Program-made: the position numbers and the translations under genes
Part shown: positions 8,601-17,479 of the stretch, piece after piece
Layout of the letters: each line of letters opens with the position of its first letter
Numbering within the stretch: the first letter of the stretch is position 1
The notes under the pieces: generated by a model
Seen by the model: the letters and a program-made list of their open reading frames with translations, nothing else
Told to the model about the DNA's origin: nothing
Database searches by the model: none
Assembly (NCBI RefSeq): GCF_023155855.1
Contig: NZ_JAKNUT010000001.1
Span: 806,001-870,000 of the forward strand
From: Microbacterium aoyamense
GTDB lineage: Bacteria > Actinomycetota > Actinomycetes > Actinomycetales > Microbacteriaceae
Length of the DNA: 64,000 nucleotides
Direction: 5' to 3'

Positions 8601-11600
8601 GTGTGCCGACCGCGGACGTGCACTGGAGCTGCACGTGGAAGCTGTCCGGCGCGAACCGCTCACCGTCTCCGCTGGTCGTCTTCACCACCCGCAGGGAGCC
8701 CGTCGCGAGCGCGACGCCCGTCTTCGTGCCCTCGATGGGGCTCATGTCCGAGCTGCCGTTGGTCTGGACCTCGGTCAGGTGCGCACCCGTCGCGACGGTG
8801 TTCCAGGCGATCGTGTCGGCCCCCGCGGCCGGCGAGACCGCGGGCGTGATGGTGTCGAAGTCCACCAGGACGATGCCTCCGGGGGCGAGCTCGGATCCTG
8901 CGGCGAACTCCACGATGACCTTGATCCCGGTGACGGTCGACAGATCGGCGACCGTCGAAGGGTCGACCCACGATCCGGGCGGGCACGACGGGTCGAGCGT
9001 GGCGTCGAGGTCGTCCGCGCACACTTCTCCCGTGGTCACGAGGTAGTTCATGGTCGCGCCCGCGGCCGGCGCCACCAGCTCGACGCCGCCGGCGAACACT
9101 GGCCGCCACTGCGATTCTCGCTGCAGGCCGCTGAGCACCCCCGTGTCGCCCGGAGCCGGAAGCCGATCGATCATGACGAGAGTGTCCATCGGGATGTTCC
9201 CCGTGTTGAGGATCGCGAGACGCCACACCACTTCGCCCCCGGGCTTCGAACGGGGGACGCACGCCACCTGGTAGAAGCCCTCTTCGGCGGGGTCGGCGAT
9301 CGGCAGGGCGTTCGGAGTGCACTCGTCACCGGTCACGGCATTCGTCGCGCCGAGCGAGTCGTCGATCGGGCGCACGCCCTTGCCCGAGCGCGTGGCTCCG
9401 GCCGAGATGACGGTCACGGCGGTGTCGACTGCGCACTCGTCGACCGGCCCAGGCGTGCCGTTGCACTCGTCGAAGGGGCGGTCACCGGTGACGGTGGCCT
9501 CGTTGGTCACGACGGTGCCGCCGGGAAGACCCACAGCGAACACGAGATCGATCGAGATCGTGTAGCTCTGGCCGACCTCGAGCACCGTGCCCTCGGGGAA
9601 CGTGAAGACGAACTGGCCGCCGCTGTCTTCGATGTCGACCTCTGCCGGATCGACCGGCATCGGCGCTCCGTTCGGCGGGACCGGTGCGGTGCCCGCGAGA
9701 GCGAAGCGGTACGGCCCGGCGGGGTTCGTGCCGTACGGGTCGACGAGGAGCTGGCCGTCCTGCAGCGGATCGTCGACGATGACGGGATCCTCGATGGGCC
9801 AGTCGCCGCTGTTCGTGACCGTGAGCTGATACGGGATGACGGAGTCGGGCGCGTACGCCGAGCCATCCACAGGGGACTTGGTGACCTCGACCGCGGTGGT
9901 CGCGTGGACGAAGTGCATGACGTCATCCGCCACGGCGGTCGCCGTCTCGCCCTCCCCGCCTTGCTCTGGTCCGCACTGGCCGAGGAAGGAGCAGATCGTC
10001 GTCGTCTGATCGTTGCTGAACTGGCCGGGCGCGGATTCGCCCGGCGCGGCTTCGAGATCCGAACGGTCACTCGGAACGGCGCCGCCCGTGCGCAGATCGA
10101 CCCGCCGCTCCACGAGCACCGGAACGACCTGCAGGGGCGTCGTCGGGTTCTCCCACTGCTGCGGGTCGACGGCATCACCGTCGTCATCGCGCAGGAACTC
10201 GAAGCGAACGCCTTGGACCGCTCCCGCGGCGATGCCCGGCGGAAGCGGATCGGCCTCGAATGCCGCCTCCGTGAGCCACGGGCCCACAGTCCATGCACCA
10301 CCGGTGACCGCGACGTCGGTGCCGGTGTCGCTGAAAGCGCCGCCCGTGAAGACACTCATCCGAACGAGATTGATCGGCGTCGTGAGCGTGAAGGCGGGGT
10401 CGATACCGGCGTAGTCGAAGGCGTTCCAGAATGTCGGCGCGTCATCCTCGATCCGCATCCCATAGGTGCGAGCCGACCCGGTCGGCTGGCCGCTCAGGCT
10501 CATCACGACGGGGCTGTCGTCGGGCTCCGTCTGGGTGTCGGGCTCGAAGGTCTTGTCCGCCACGACGGTGAGCTCGAGATCCGTGATCTCGACCGACGCC
10601 GAGTCCTCGTCCGAGGTGATGTTCCCTGCCGTGCCGCCGCCCGCATCGGCGATGTCGACGACGGCGACGTTGTCGACTGGGCTGGCGTCCTGGTCGACGC
10701 GTTCGGTGGGCTGCCCACGCACGAACTCGCGCAGACGGAGGTCCATCGCCACCGTCGCGGTGGCCCCCGCGTCGATTCGCCCGTCGTACTCGACCCGGAC
10801 ACCGACCACGTTCGCCAGCTCGAATTCCGTCAGCGCGAGCGCGCCGCTGATCGTGAACGCTTGACTCCCGTCCGCGACGCCATCGCCGTCGGCATCCCTG
10901 CTGAGGGTCACCAGGGTCTGTGCGGGGTCTGCTCCGGGCGGAACGCCGATCGAGGTGAAGCCGATCAGGGTGAAGTAGGTGAAGGGGTTCTCCGGCGACC
11001 CGGGCGCGGGATCCTCGAGAACGAGCGAGTCGACCTTGCTGGCCGTCTGGTTCGTCGCGACGAGCGTCACGCGGCCCGTCGGGTAGTCGGACTGCGGAAT
11101 ACCGTCGGGCGGCACGCCGAAGGGGCTGTTGGACCACGTCTTGTCGAGCGTGACATTGAGCGGGACGTCGAGGATGAGGACGGTCGCTGAATCCTCCGAG
11201 TCGAGCACCGTCTGCCCGCCGTCCACGCCCGTCGCCGCCGAGGTGTTGAGCACCTCGCCGGTGTCGTCGCTGTTGTAGTCCAGGTCGCCCATCGCCGGCG
11301 CGCCGTCGGAACGGCGCGTGTCGCGAAGTTCTACGACGATCTCCACGGCCCGGTCGTTTCCTGTCGAGCGTGCGACGCCGCTGCCCACGGGCGGCGCCGT
11401 GGGGTCGCCGACGATCGTCCCGGCACGCGTCGGGCTCTCTGCGAAGACGAGGCGGATGCCGAGGGCTGCTGCCCGGTCGGCGGCTGTCAGCGTGACGCCG
11501 CCGAAGCCTCCGTCGCAGGCGGCCGGGCAGGGGTCGTTCGCCAGGTCGCGCCATGTCGTGCCGTCCCACAGCTGGACGGCACTGATCTCATCGAACTCCA

Positions 11601-14013
11601 GGTGCGGGTCCATCGTCGTCGTGATCTGCGGAACCGCGATGATGTCGAACGCATCGTAGAACGATCCGGCGAGAGACGTCGGCGTGCTGGTCGGCGGAGC
11701 CGCTTCGTCCTGGATCGTCATGGAGTCGATGTTCGAGAAGCCGCCCGTCGACCAGTTCAACGTCATCGTCGCCTGCTGCTGCGCGCGCGATGTGAGCGTC
11801 GACGGGGCGATCGACTTGTCCATCACGTCGGGCCCGTCCCCATCGCCGTCGTCGACCGGGAGGAGTGGAAGATCGTCGCACGCCACGGAATCCGCGCTCG
11901 GGGTCGAGTCCACGCCGGGGGCGGTGGCGGAGCTCGATCCGCAGTTAGCGACCGAATCCGGTGCTTCGGTCACCGTCGTGTCGTCGCGCTCATCCGTGCG
12001 CTTGTCCGCGGTGAAGTGCGGCTCGAACGACGTGCCGGGAGGGAAGGACTCACCCGGCTGCGCCGTGTAGACGAACTGCAGACCGAGGATGTCGTCCTGC
12101 AAGCCCACCGGGATGTCCATCGAGAAGGCGGGTGGCGTCGTGGGGCCCTGGATGTCCTGAGCCCCGGGAAGGGGTTCCCACGAATCACCGTCCCAGTAAT
12201 TGATCGACAAGCTCGCGTCGGCCGGCACCGCCGTCTGCGTGATCTCGGTCGCGTCGAACTCGTCCCAGAAGGTCCCGTCGACGTCGTAGGGGACGGTCTC
12301 GGGATCCTGGATCACGACCTCCGTCGCATCAGTGGTCGTCCTGGGGAACGGCGCCACCTGCCCCGACAGCGTGACGAGCACCCACTCCCCGGGACGATCG
12401 AGGAGCGCGTCGGGGTAGATCGACTTGCCGGTGATCGTCTCGATGTGTCGCTCGAAGACCTGGAGGATGTCGGACGCCGTCGCAGAACCCGTGCCGCCGA
12501 TGGGCCCCGTGCCCTCGACTGTGACCTCGTTCGGCAGGTCCGCGGGGTACCCGGTCTGCTCGGGATCGGTCATCACGTCGAAGGGGATCGAGGTCTGAGC
12601 GGTGGGTGGGATGTCACCGGTGAACGTGATCTGGAATCGCACGACCGTGCCGCTCGGAGGCGGTGGGGTCGCCCCGTCTGCGAAGGCGAGCGTCTCGCTC
12701 GTGTCGTCGTCGTAGTAGTAGGTGACCGTGCCCGCGGTCGCACCCGCGGGGTAGGCGACGCCTCCGGAGAAGCCGGTGAACACGAGTGAGGCGTCGAAGC
12801 CGTCGGCGAACGGATCACCGCCGACCAGGCTGGGCTCGGTGATCGTCATGTCGGTCAGCGCGAAGTCACTCTGGTTGCCGGCGGTGAGGGTCACGGTCGA
12901 GTCGTCACCGGCGGCGACCTGTGTCGGACTGAATGACTTGCCGGCGCTCACCTCGACGTCCTCGGCGATGATCTGATGCGTCGCCGAATCTTCCGCGGTC
13001 GCGGTGCTGCCGTCGAGGTCGACCTCGCTCTGGGCGGTGTTGGTCACCGTGACGTTGTCGGGGCTGCTCTGGGCGTCCGGGCCGTGCTCCATCCCGATCG
13101 CCACACCGCCGGTCGCGCCGGCTTCGATGCCGGGGTCGACGGTGCTCGTGAAGACGACCTGCACACCGAGCACGTCGTCGTTCGGCACGGATGCCGGAGG
13201 CTGCGGTGTCGCCGGGGCCGTTGCGACCGGGCCGGGCTCCCACGAGTCGCCGTCCCAGACCAGCACCTGCGCCGTCTCGGCGCCGGTCGGATAGGTGACG
13301 GAGTCGATGCCGGTGAAGGGCAGGGACTCGAACGGGTTGCCGGGCGCCTCCGGGTCGACGGGATCGGTGATGGTCACCGTATCGACGGCGGCGTTGGAGG
13401 TGTTGCCGGCGGTGATGCTCGCCGTGACGGGTGTGCCGGGCGCCGCGACGGCGCTGGGCGGATCCATCGTCTTGTCGATCGTGGTGGCCAACTCGAGCGG
13501 GACGACCGGGGTGACGTCGACGGTGCTCGAGAGCGGGCCAGATGTCTGCGTGTCGGCGTCGGTCGTCGCGGTGTTGGGCACCGGAATGCCGTTCGCCTCG
13601 TAGGGCAGATCATCTCGCGCGCGCACTTGGATCGTCACGATGCCGGTCGTGCCGGCGGGCAGTCCCACGGTCCCGCCCGCCATCGGCATCGTGAAATCGA
13701 CGTCGACTGTCTGTCCGTCGACGTTGACGTCGCCCTGCAGTCCCGTGCCGACGGTCGCCCCGAGCACTTCGAACTCGTCGGGCACCGTGTCGGTCAAGGT
13801 GGCGTTCGTGCACCCCGCGAGGATCGACGTGCAGTTCACCACGATCGTGTAGCTGAACGTCTGACCGGGCTGGACCGTCGTCACGCTCGCGGTCTTGGTG
13901 ACCAGCACGTCGCCGTCGGCGGCGAAAGCCGGCTGCGTGACGCCGATCGCGGATGCGGCGACGAGAGCGATGACGGCGAGTGCCGAGATCAGCGGACGTC
14001 GAGTGCGTTTCAC
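5596..14013 (-). CDS. Giant LPxTG-anchored surface protein (DUF11-like and DUF5979 repeats)
   Basis: A protein of about 2805 residues. The order is a signal peptide (about 1-31, ending AFA); one DUF11-like domain; six or seven long repeats of about 180-200 residues, each starting with a K-S/T-x-x-P-like strand and several carrying a WDGDSWEP-like motif; two further DUF11-like domains; nine tandem modules of about 110 residues (about 1771-2765) that fit DUF5979; and a sorting signal LPPTG (5695-5709), a hydrophobic segment and an RRRRRA tail. Sortase would link it to the wall, so it is probably an adhesin or fibre. An ATG opens the frame at 14022, but AAGGGGG touches it; GTG 14013 sits 9 bases from that site and gives a cleaner KRTRR signal peptide, so it was chosen. 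No dedicated sortase lies beside it. Confidence 0.85.
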   Translation of the reverse strand: MKRTRRPLISALAVIALVAASAIGVTQPAFAADGDVLVTKTASVTTVQPGQTFSYTIVVNCTSILAGCTNATLTDTVPDEFEVLGATVGTGLQGDVNVDGQTVDVDFTMPMAGGTVGLPAGTTGIVTIQVRARDDLPYEANGIPVPNTATTDADTQTSGPLSSTVDVTPVVPLELATTIDKTMDPPSAVAAPGTPVTASITAGNTSNAAVDTVTITDPVDPEAPGNPFESLPFTGIDSVTYPTGAETAQVLVWDGDSWEPGPVATAPATPQPPASVPNDDVLGVQVVFTSTVDPGIEAGATGGVAIGMEHGPDAQSSPDNVTVTNTAQSEVDLDGSTATAEDSATHQIIAEDVEVSAGKSFSPTQVAAGDDSTVTLTAGNQSDFALTDMTITEPSLVGGDPFADGFDASLVFTGFSGGVAYPAGATAGTVTYYYDDDTSETLAFADGATPPPPSGTVVRFQITFTGDIPPTAQTSIPFDVMTDPEQTGYPADLPNEVTVEGTGPIGGTGSATASDILQVFERHIETITGKSIYPDALLDRPGEWVLVTLSGQVAPFPRTTTDATEVVIQDPETVPYDVDGTFWDEFDATEITQTAVPADASLSINYWDGDSWEPLPGAQDIQGPTTPPAFSMDIPVGLQDDILGLQFVYTAQPGESFPPGTSFEPHFTADKRTDERDDTTVTEAPDSVANCGSSSATAPGVDSTPSADSVACDDLPLLPVDDGDGDGPDVMDKSIAPSTLTSRAQQQATMTLNWSTGGFSNIDSMTIQDEAAPPTSTPTSLAGSFYDAFDIIAVPQITTTMDPHLEFDEISAVQLWDGTTWRDLANDPCPAACDGGFGGVTLTAADRAAALGIRLVFAESPTRAGTIVGDPTAPPVGSGVARSTGNDRAVEIVVELRDTRRSDGAPAMGDLDYNSDDTGEVLNTSAATGVDGGQTVLDSEDSATVLILDVPLNVTLDKTWSNSPFGVPPDGIPQSDYPTGRVTLVATNQTASKVDSLVLEDPAPGSPENPFTYFTLIGFTSIGVPPGADPAQTLVTLSRDADGDGVADGSQAFTISGALALTEFELANVVGVRVEYDGRIDAGATATVAMDLRLREFVRGQPTERVDQDASPVDNVAVVDIADAGGGTAGNITSDEDSASVEITDLELTVVADKTFEPDTQTEPDDSPVVMSLSGQPTGSARTYGMRIEDDAPTFWNAFDYAGIDPAFTLTTPINLVRMSVFTGGAFSDTGTDVAVTGGAWTVGPWLTEAAFEADPLPPGIAAGAVQGVRFEFLRDDDGDAVDPQQWENPTTPLQVVPVLVERRVDLRTGGAVPSDRSDLEAAPGESAPGQFSNDQTTTICSFLGQCGPEQGGEGETATAVADDVMHFVHATTAVEVTKSPVDGSAYAPDSVIPYQLTVTNSGDWPIEDPVIVDDPLQDGQLLVDPYGTNPAGPYRFALAGTAPVPPNGAPMPVDPAEVDIEDSGGQFVFTFPEGTVLEVGQSYTISIDLVFAVGLPGGTVVTNEATVTGDRPFDECNGTPGPVDECAVDTAVTVISAGATRSGKGVRPIDDSLGATNAVTGDECTPNALPIADPAEEGFYQVACVPRSKPGGEVVWRLAILNTGNIPMDTLVMIDRLPAPGDTGVLSGLQRESQWRPVFAGGVELVAPAAGATMNYLVTTGEVCADDLDATLDPSCPPGSWVDPSTVADLSTVTGIKVIVEFAAGSELAPGGIVLVDFDTITPAVSPAAGADTIAWNTVATGAHLTEVQTNGSSDMSPIEGTKTGVALATGSLRVVKTTSGDGERFAPDSFHVQLQCTSAVGTPVEEVLPPIDLTLTADEAQVVDDLPWGAECELVEGDNGQVDAGGTGGVVVSQEPFGTATLDNVYDLASLTLTKVVDDGGAVDQNGDPIEYGPFEATVECTFVGAPVWGDGFTESPMIVEITEGEPVTITGLPAGAECLVSESDTDGASSVVVEGETGDGPVGPGDESGITVILTPDDGESSTNSVDIENTFTVGSLDLLKVIDPADSVFANGPYVVHVTCTLDGDTTWDGDVVFDAPADDPATPDDDTDFAATIDDIATGSSCSVEETDDAFADSSTVSPSSVTIGDGTAVSVTITNFFPEGTLTVTKQLAGDTTWAPTSYTVRLTCLDPTSGALFLDIPGGPTRDLTEATGYTAAYDPLPAGAICVLVESDTGNASSTVIQDENGDPVGLFFIDEDVELDFTVVNTFETGQLEVTKQTSGDGADLWGTNEFEIELSCVADIGDGPVEIDIPGSAVRSFSDGETVLYDQLPPGAECTVAETDDGGASSVEITPNDGTDTATGVAVVDAGAPVELIVDNSFDVGELVVQKVISGDGEQWANGEFVVELTCTWDGSGAAEEIVVPGGAVRTLSRATGMSTTYTDLPDGAICSVEETDDADASAVTISPSAIVVTPGATVTLTVDNRFDAGSIHVQKVFSGPGEALGRQTTFTVELSCESFISGNSGAIDIPGGAVRVLRLLNGFQTTYDSLPDGAACVLSEIDDGGATSTTITPADGSVTVGANDEAELIVDNFFDSGDLVLHKVLEGDGAEFFGTGPFVMHVTCTLETSGGGTRTVYDEDVVLGGDEPLDATITGIPTGSVCAVEETDDGVADESVVEPSQVTIGAAQDAPVEVTATNTFLIGSLTVDKVVTGEGADELGQGPFEVTIRCIDPAGGLTQVVIPGGASRPLTAENGYTTTYQALPAGAICGIAETDDGGADSKRLLNAEGEEVGLITLESGSRVGFFRVQAGAELSFVLENTFDPPLPPTGFDAARAGAVATVGVGLLALGLGLVVVRRRRRA
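5695..5709 (-). other. LPPTG sorting motif within the giant surface protein
   Basis: These codons encode LPPTG, followed by about 22 hydrophobic residues and five arginines, the complete tripartite cell-wall sorting signal. It lies 35 residues before the C-terminus. Confidence 0.85.
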
Positions 14014-14048
14014 GATCACCATCCCCCTTGTCGGCGGGCCCGGATCTC

Positions 14049-14077
14049 AGCATATTCATCACCACGGCAAGCGGAAA
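14049..14077 (-). promoter_or_regulatory. Promoter of the giant surface-protein gene
   Basis: On the minus strand, TTTCCG (14072-14077) and TATGCT (14049-14054) are separated by 17 bp, a normal -35/-10 arrangement. Transcription would start near 14042 and give a leader of about 29 bases containing AAGGGGG before GTG 14013. Confidence 0.45.
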
Positions 14078-14191
14078 GTGTGGCGGCTGTTTACTGGAGT
14101 GCTCCATGTGAAACCGCGGTCCGTCCTCCCGCCCGGGATCGACGAGTCACCCTCGCACGGGAGCCCCGCCGCCACGTCTCACCCTGGACGA

Positions 14192-14322
14192 ATGCGCGCA
14201 TCTCGCCTCGCCCCGCTCGTCGGCGTCCTCGTTCTCGCCTTGGCAGGTTGCGCGTCAGCGTCGTCGACGGCACGGAGACACCCGCGACGCCCGTCACGAT
14301 CACCGGCATCACCCTGAGCTGA
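14192..14322 (+). pseudogene. Possible lipoprotein remnant with frame change
   Basis: ATG 14192 opens a short lipoprotein-like start: basic residues, a hydrophobic run and the lipobox LAGC followed by SAS. That frame then degenerates into basic, Pro/Ser-rich residues and stops at 14317. The neighbouring frame, shifted at about 14250, reads like ordinary mature protein (VSVVDGTETPATPVTITG) and stops at 14322. This looks like a remnant of a lipoprotein gene whose middle was deleted with loss of frame. No ribosome binding site is seen. Chance similarity cannot be excluded. Confidence 0.3.
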
Positions 14323-14388
14323 GTCCTCCGCTCTGGGGAAGGACTCACCGGCGACGCCCGTGCGCCCCGGTCGGAAGATGTCACTGAA

Positions 14389-14437
14389 GTCGGAGAATCT
14401 CGCCCGGAATCATCCGACGCAGGCGACATTCTCCGAC
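14389..14437. repeat. Long inverted repeat upstream of argG
   Basis: The 16-base arm GTCGGAGAATCTCGCC (14389-14404) pairs with 14422-14437 at 15 of 16 positions across a 17-base spacer. There is no U-tract after it. It could be a terminator for the remnant gene, an operator or a small mobile hairpin, and its role is unknown. Confidence 0.6.
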
Positions 14438-14453
14438 CGAGCTACCGGCCTAG

Positions 14454-15944
<1,491 letters not shown>

Positions 15945-15946
15945 AA

Positions 15947-15986
15947 ATATTTGCATGATGGCGTAATTGCGCTAGCATGCAAATAT
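15947..15986. promoter_or_regulatory. Perfect inverted repeat, probable ArsR operator and promoter
   Basis: The arm ATATTTGCATG (15947-15957) is perfectly repeated in inverse at 15976-15986 with an 18-base spacer. The left arm contains a -35-like TTGCAT (15951-15956); the right arm overlaps a -10 TAGCAT (15973-15978) and the first two bases of the start codon. The two hexamers are 16 bp apart. A bound regulator would block its own promoter, which is typical ArsR autorepression. The operator assignment is inference. Confidence 0.65.
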
Positions 15987-16332
15987 GACGGATGAGCTGA
16001 GCGCGGTCTTCTCAGCCCTCGCCGACCCCACGCGCCGTGCGATCCTCGCCCGGCTCACCGAGGGTCCGGCGACGGTCGGCGATCTCGCCGAGCCTTTCGC
16101 CCTGAGCCTGCCGACCGTGTCGCGGCACATCGCCGCGCTCGAGAAGGCCGGTCTCGTCCGCAAATCCCGGCGCGGTCAGGAGCGCGTCGTCGAACTCGAG
16201 AGTGCGCGCCTGCGCGACGCCGAAGAGTGGATCGCCGAGTACCGGCGCTTCTTCGAGAGCCGCTTCGACGCCCTCGCCCAGCAGCTCGGCCGCAGCCGTC
16301 CGGGCGATCCGAAGGAGAACACCGATGTCTGA
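15985..16332 (+). CDS. ArsR family transcriptional regulator
   Basis: A 115-residue winged-helix repressor. It shows the family pattern LADPTRRAILARL at residues 12-24, a helix-turn-helix (about 33-58) with LPTVSRHIAALEKAGLV, and the wing RKSRRGQERVVEL. There is no CxC metal-binding motif in the recognition region, so it is probably not a metal sensor. It is paired with an AHSA1/SRPBCC gene that starts 8 bases before its stop, an arrangement seen widely for this subgroup. The ATG is 6 bases from its -10, so it is leaderless. Confidence 0.88.
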   Translation: MTDELSAVFSALADPTRRAILARLTEGPATVGDLAEPFALSLPTVSRHIAALEKAGLVRKSRRGQERVVELESARLRDAEEWIAEYRRFFESRFDALAQQLGRSRPGDPKENTDV

Positions 16333-16807
16333 GAACGACCGGCGGCAGATCGTCGTCACCCGCACCTTCCCCGTCCCTCGCGCCGAGGTCTTCCGCGCCT
16401 GGACGGTGCCGTCCGAGCTGGAATGGTTCCTGAATCCCGAGCAGCCCCGACCCGATCAGCAGATCGAGGTCGACCTGCGGGTGGGCGGGGCGTGGACGCT
16501 TCCGATGGTGATCGACGCGGAGACGAGTTACACGACCGGCGGCATATACCTCGAAATCGTCCCCGACGAGCGGCTGGTCTTCGCGTGGGGCGCCGAGGAG
16601 GGCTGGCCGAAGCTCGATCGCTCCGATCTGCGCGCCGGTCCGGTCGCGACGATCGTCTTCGAAGATGTGGATGCCACATCCAGCCGCGCGACGATGACGC
16701 TCGCCCTGCCCGACGCCATGCCCGATGACGAAGTGGAGCAATGGCTCGCCAAGGGCATCGGCAACGGGTGGCGGATGACTGTGGAAAGGCTGACACTTCC
16801 GGCCTAA
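16325..16807 (+). CDS. SRPBCC (AHSA1-like) domain protein
   Basis: A 160-residue single-domain protein of the START-like SRPBCC fold. It opens with the strand TRTFPVPRAEVFRAWT, has the signature WFLNPE (about residue 37) and GGAWTLPM, and ends in a long C-terminal helix (GWRMTVERL). These domains bind hydrophobic ligands in a deep cleft. Here it is translationally coupled to ArsR by an 8-base overlap and is presumably co-repressed by it. Ligand and function are unknown; the Hsp90-activator name of the family does not imply a chaperone role. Confidence 0.8.
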   Translation: MSENDRRQIVVTRTFPVPRAEVFRAWTVPSELEWFLNPEQPRPDQQIEVDLRVGGAWTLPMVIDAETSYTTGGIYLEIVPDERLVFAWGAEEGWPKLDRSDLRAGPVATIVFEDVDATSSRATMTLALPDAMPDDEVEQWLAKGIGNGWRMTVERLTLPA

Positions 16808-16809
16808 AT

Positions 16810-16825
16810 TGCACAGCGATGTGCA
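16810..16825. promoter_or_regulatory. Probable TetR operator
   Basis: TGCACA-GCGA-TGTGCA is a perfect 16-bp interrupted palindrome 10 bases upstream of the -10 of the TetR gene, covering the likely -35 region. Autoregulation is inferred. Confidence 0.45.
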
Positions 16826-16834
16826 TGTTAGGCG

Positions 16835-16840
16835 TACGCT
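16835..16840 (+). promoter_or_regulatory. -10 element (TACGCT), leaderless type
   Basis: TACGCT is followed by 6 bases and the GTG start of the TetR gene. No ribosome binding site is present. Confidence 0.5.
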
Positions 16841-16846
16841 CGTCGT

Positions 16847-17479
16847 GTGAGCACCTCCACCGACACCACCGCGCGCCGCCCACGAAGCGATGCGCAAGCG
16901 AACCGCCGCGGGATCCTGGATGCCGCAGCCGCCGCGCTGGCGAGCGACCCGCACGCATCCATCGACACCATCGCCCGTCGAGCCCATCTCACGCGGCGTA
17001 CGCTCTACGGGCACTTCGCCGACCGCGAGTCGCTCGTCCGTGAGCTCGTCGACCTCGGCGCCGGCCGCTTCAACGAGATCGCGGGGTCGGTGCACGACGA
17101 CGACGCCCGCGTCGCGCTCGCGACGCTCGCCTCGCGTCTGTGGGACGAAGCATCGCGGGTCCAGGTGGCCGCCGCGATCGCGCTCGACGAGACGCACGTG
17201 CACGACACCGCCGACGCCCTCGCACCGCTGCGCACCACCGTGCTGCGGCTCGTCCGGCGTGGCCAGGCGGACGGAACGCTGCGCGACGACATCCCGGCCG
17301 GCACGCTCGCACGCCTCATCGAGGAGTCTGCGCGCATGGCGATCACGCGCCTCGACGTCGCGTCCCCCGAAGCCCGCGGTCTCGCCGTACGCACCGTGCT
17401 GAGCATCTCGGGTCTGTCGTGGCGCGAGTGCGTCGAACTGCTCGAGACGCATCCCACGATCCTCGACGGCGCGGAATGA
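16847..17479 (+). CDS. TetR family transcriptional regulator
   Basis: A 210-residue regulator. The N-terminal HTH (about residues 20-65) shows ILDAAAAAL, SIDTIARRAHLTRRTLYGHF and a following L-V-R-E-L helix, the standard TetR pattern. The C-terminal ligand domain is not specific. It is first in a three-gene unit: its TGA overlaps the next ATG (ATGA), followed by the degenerate ATPase and the YhgE/Pip membrane protein. It therefore probably controls that cassette through the palindrome at 16810-16825. Confidence 0.88.
   Translation: MSTSTDTTARRPRSDAQANRRGILDAAAAALASDPHASIDTIARRAHLTRRTLYGHFADRESLVRELVDLGAGRFNEIAGSVHDDDARVALATLASRLWDEASRVQVAAAIALDETHVHDTADALAPLRTTVLRLVRRGQADGTLRDDIPAGTLARLIEESARMAITRLDVASPEARGLAVRTVLSISGLSWRECVELLETHPTILDGAE

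Noticed and set aside
5720..8700. Tandem sequence similarity that might be read as a repeat array or CRISPR
   Set aside because: The unit is about 330 bp and encodes DUF5979 protein modules; there are no short identical repeats with unique spacers.
7951..11190. A 1079-residue open frame on the plus strand inside the giant surface-protein gene
   Set aside because: Its composition is Arg/Asp/His-rich with no domain pattern; it is an antisense shadow of a very GC-rich coding strand, where stop codons are rare.
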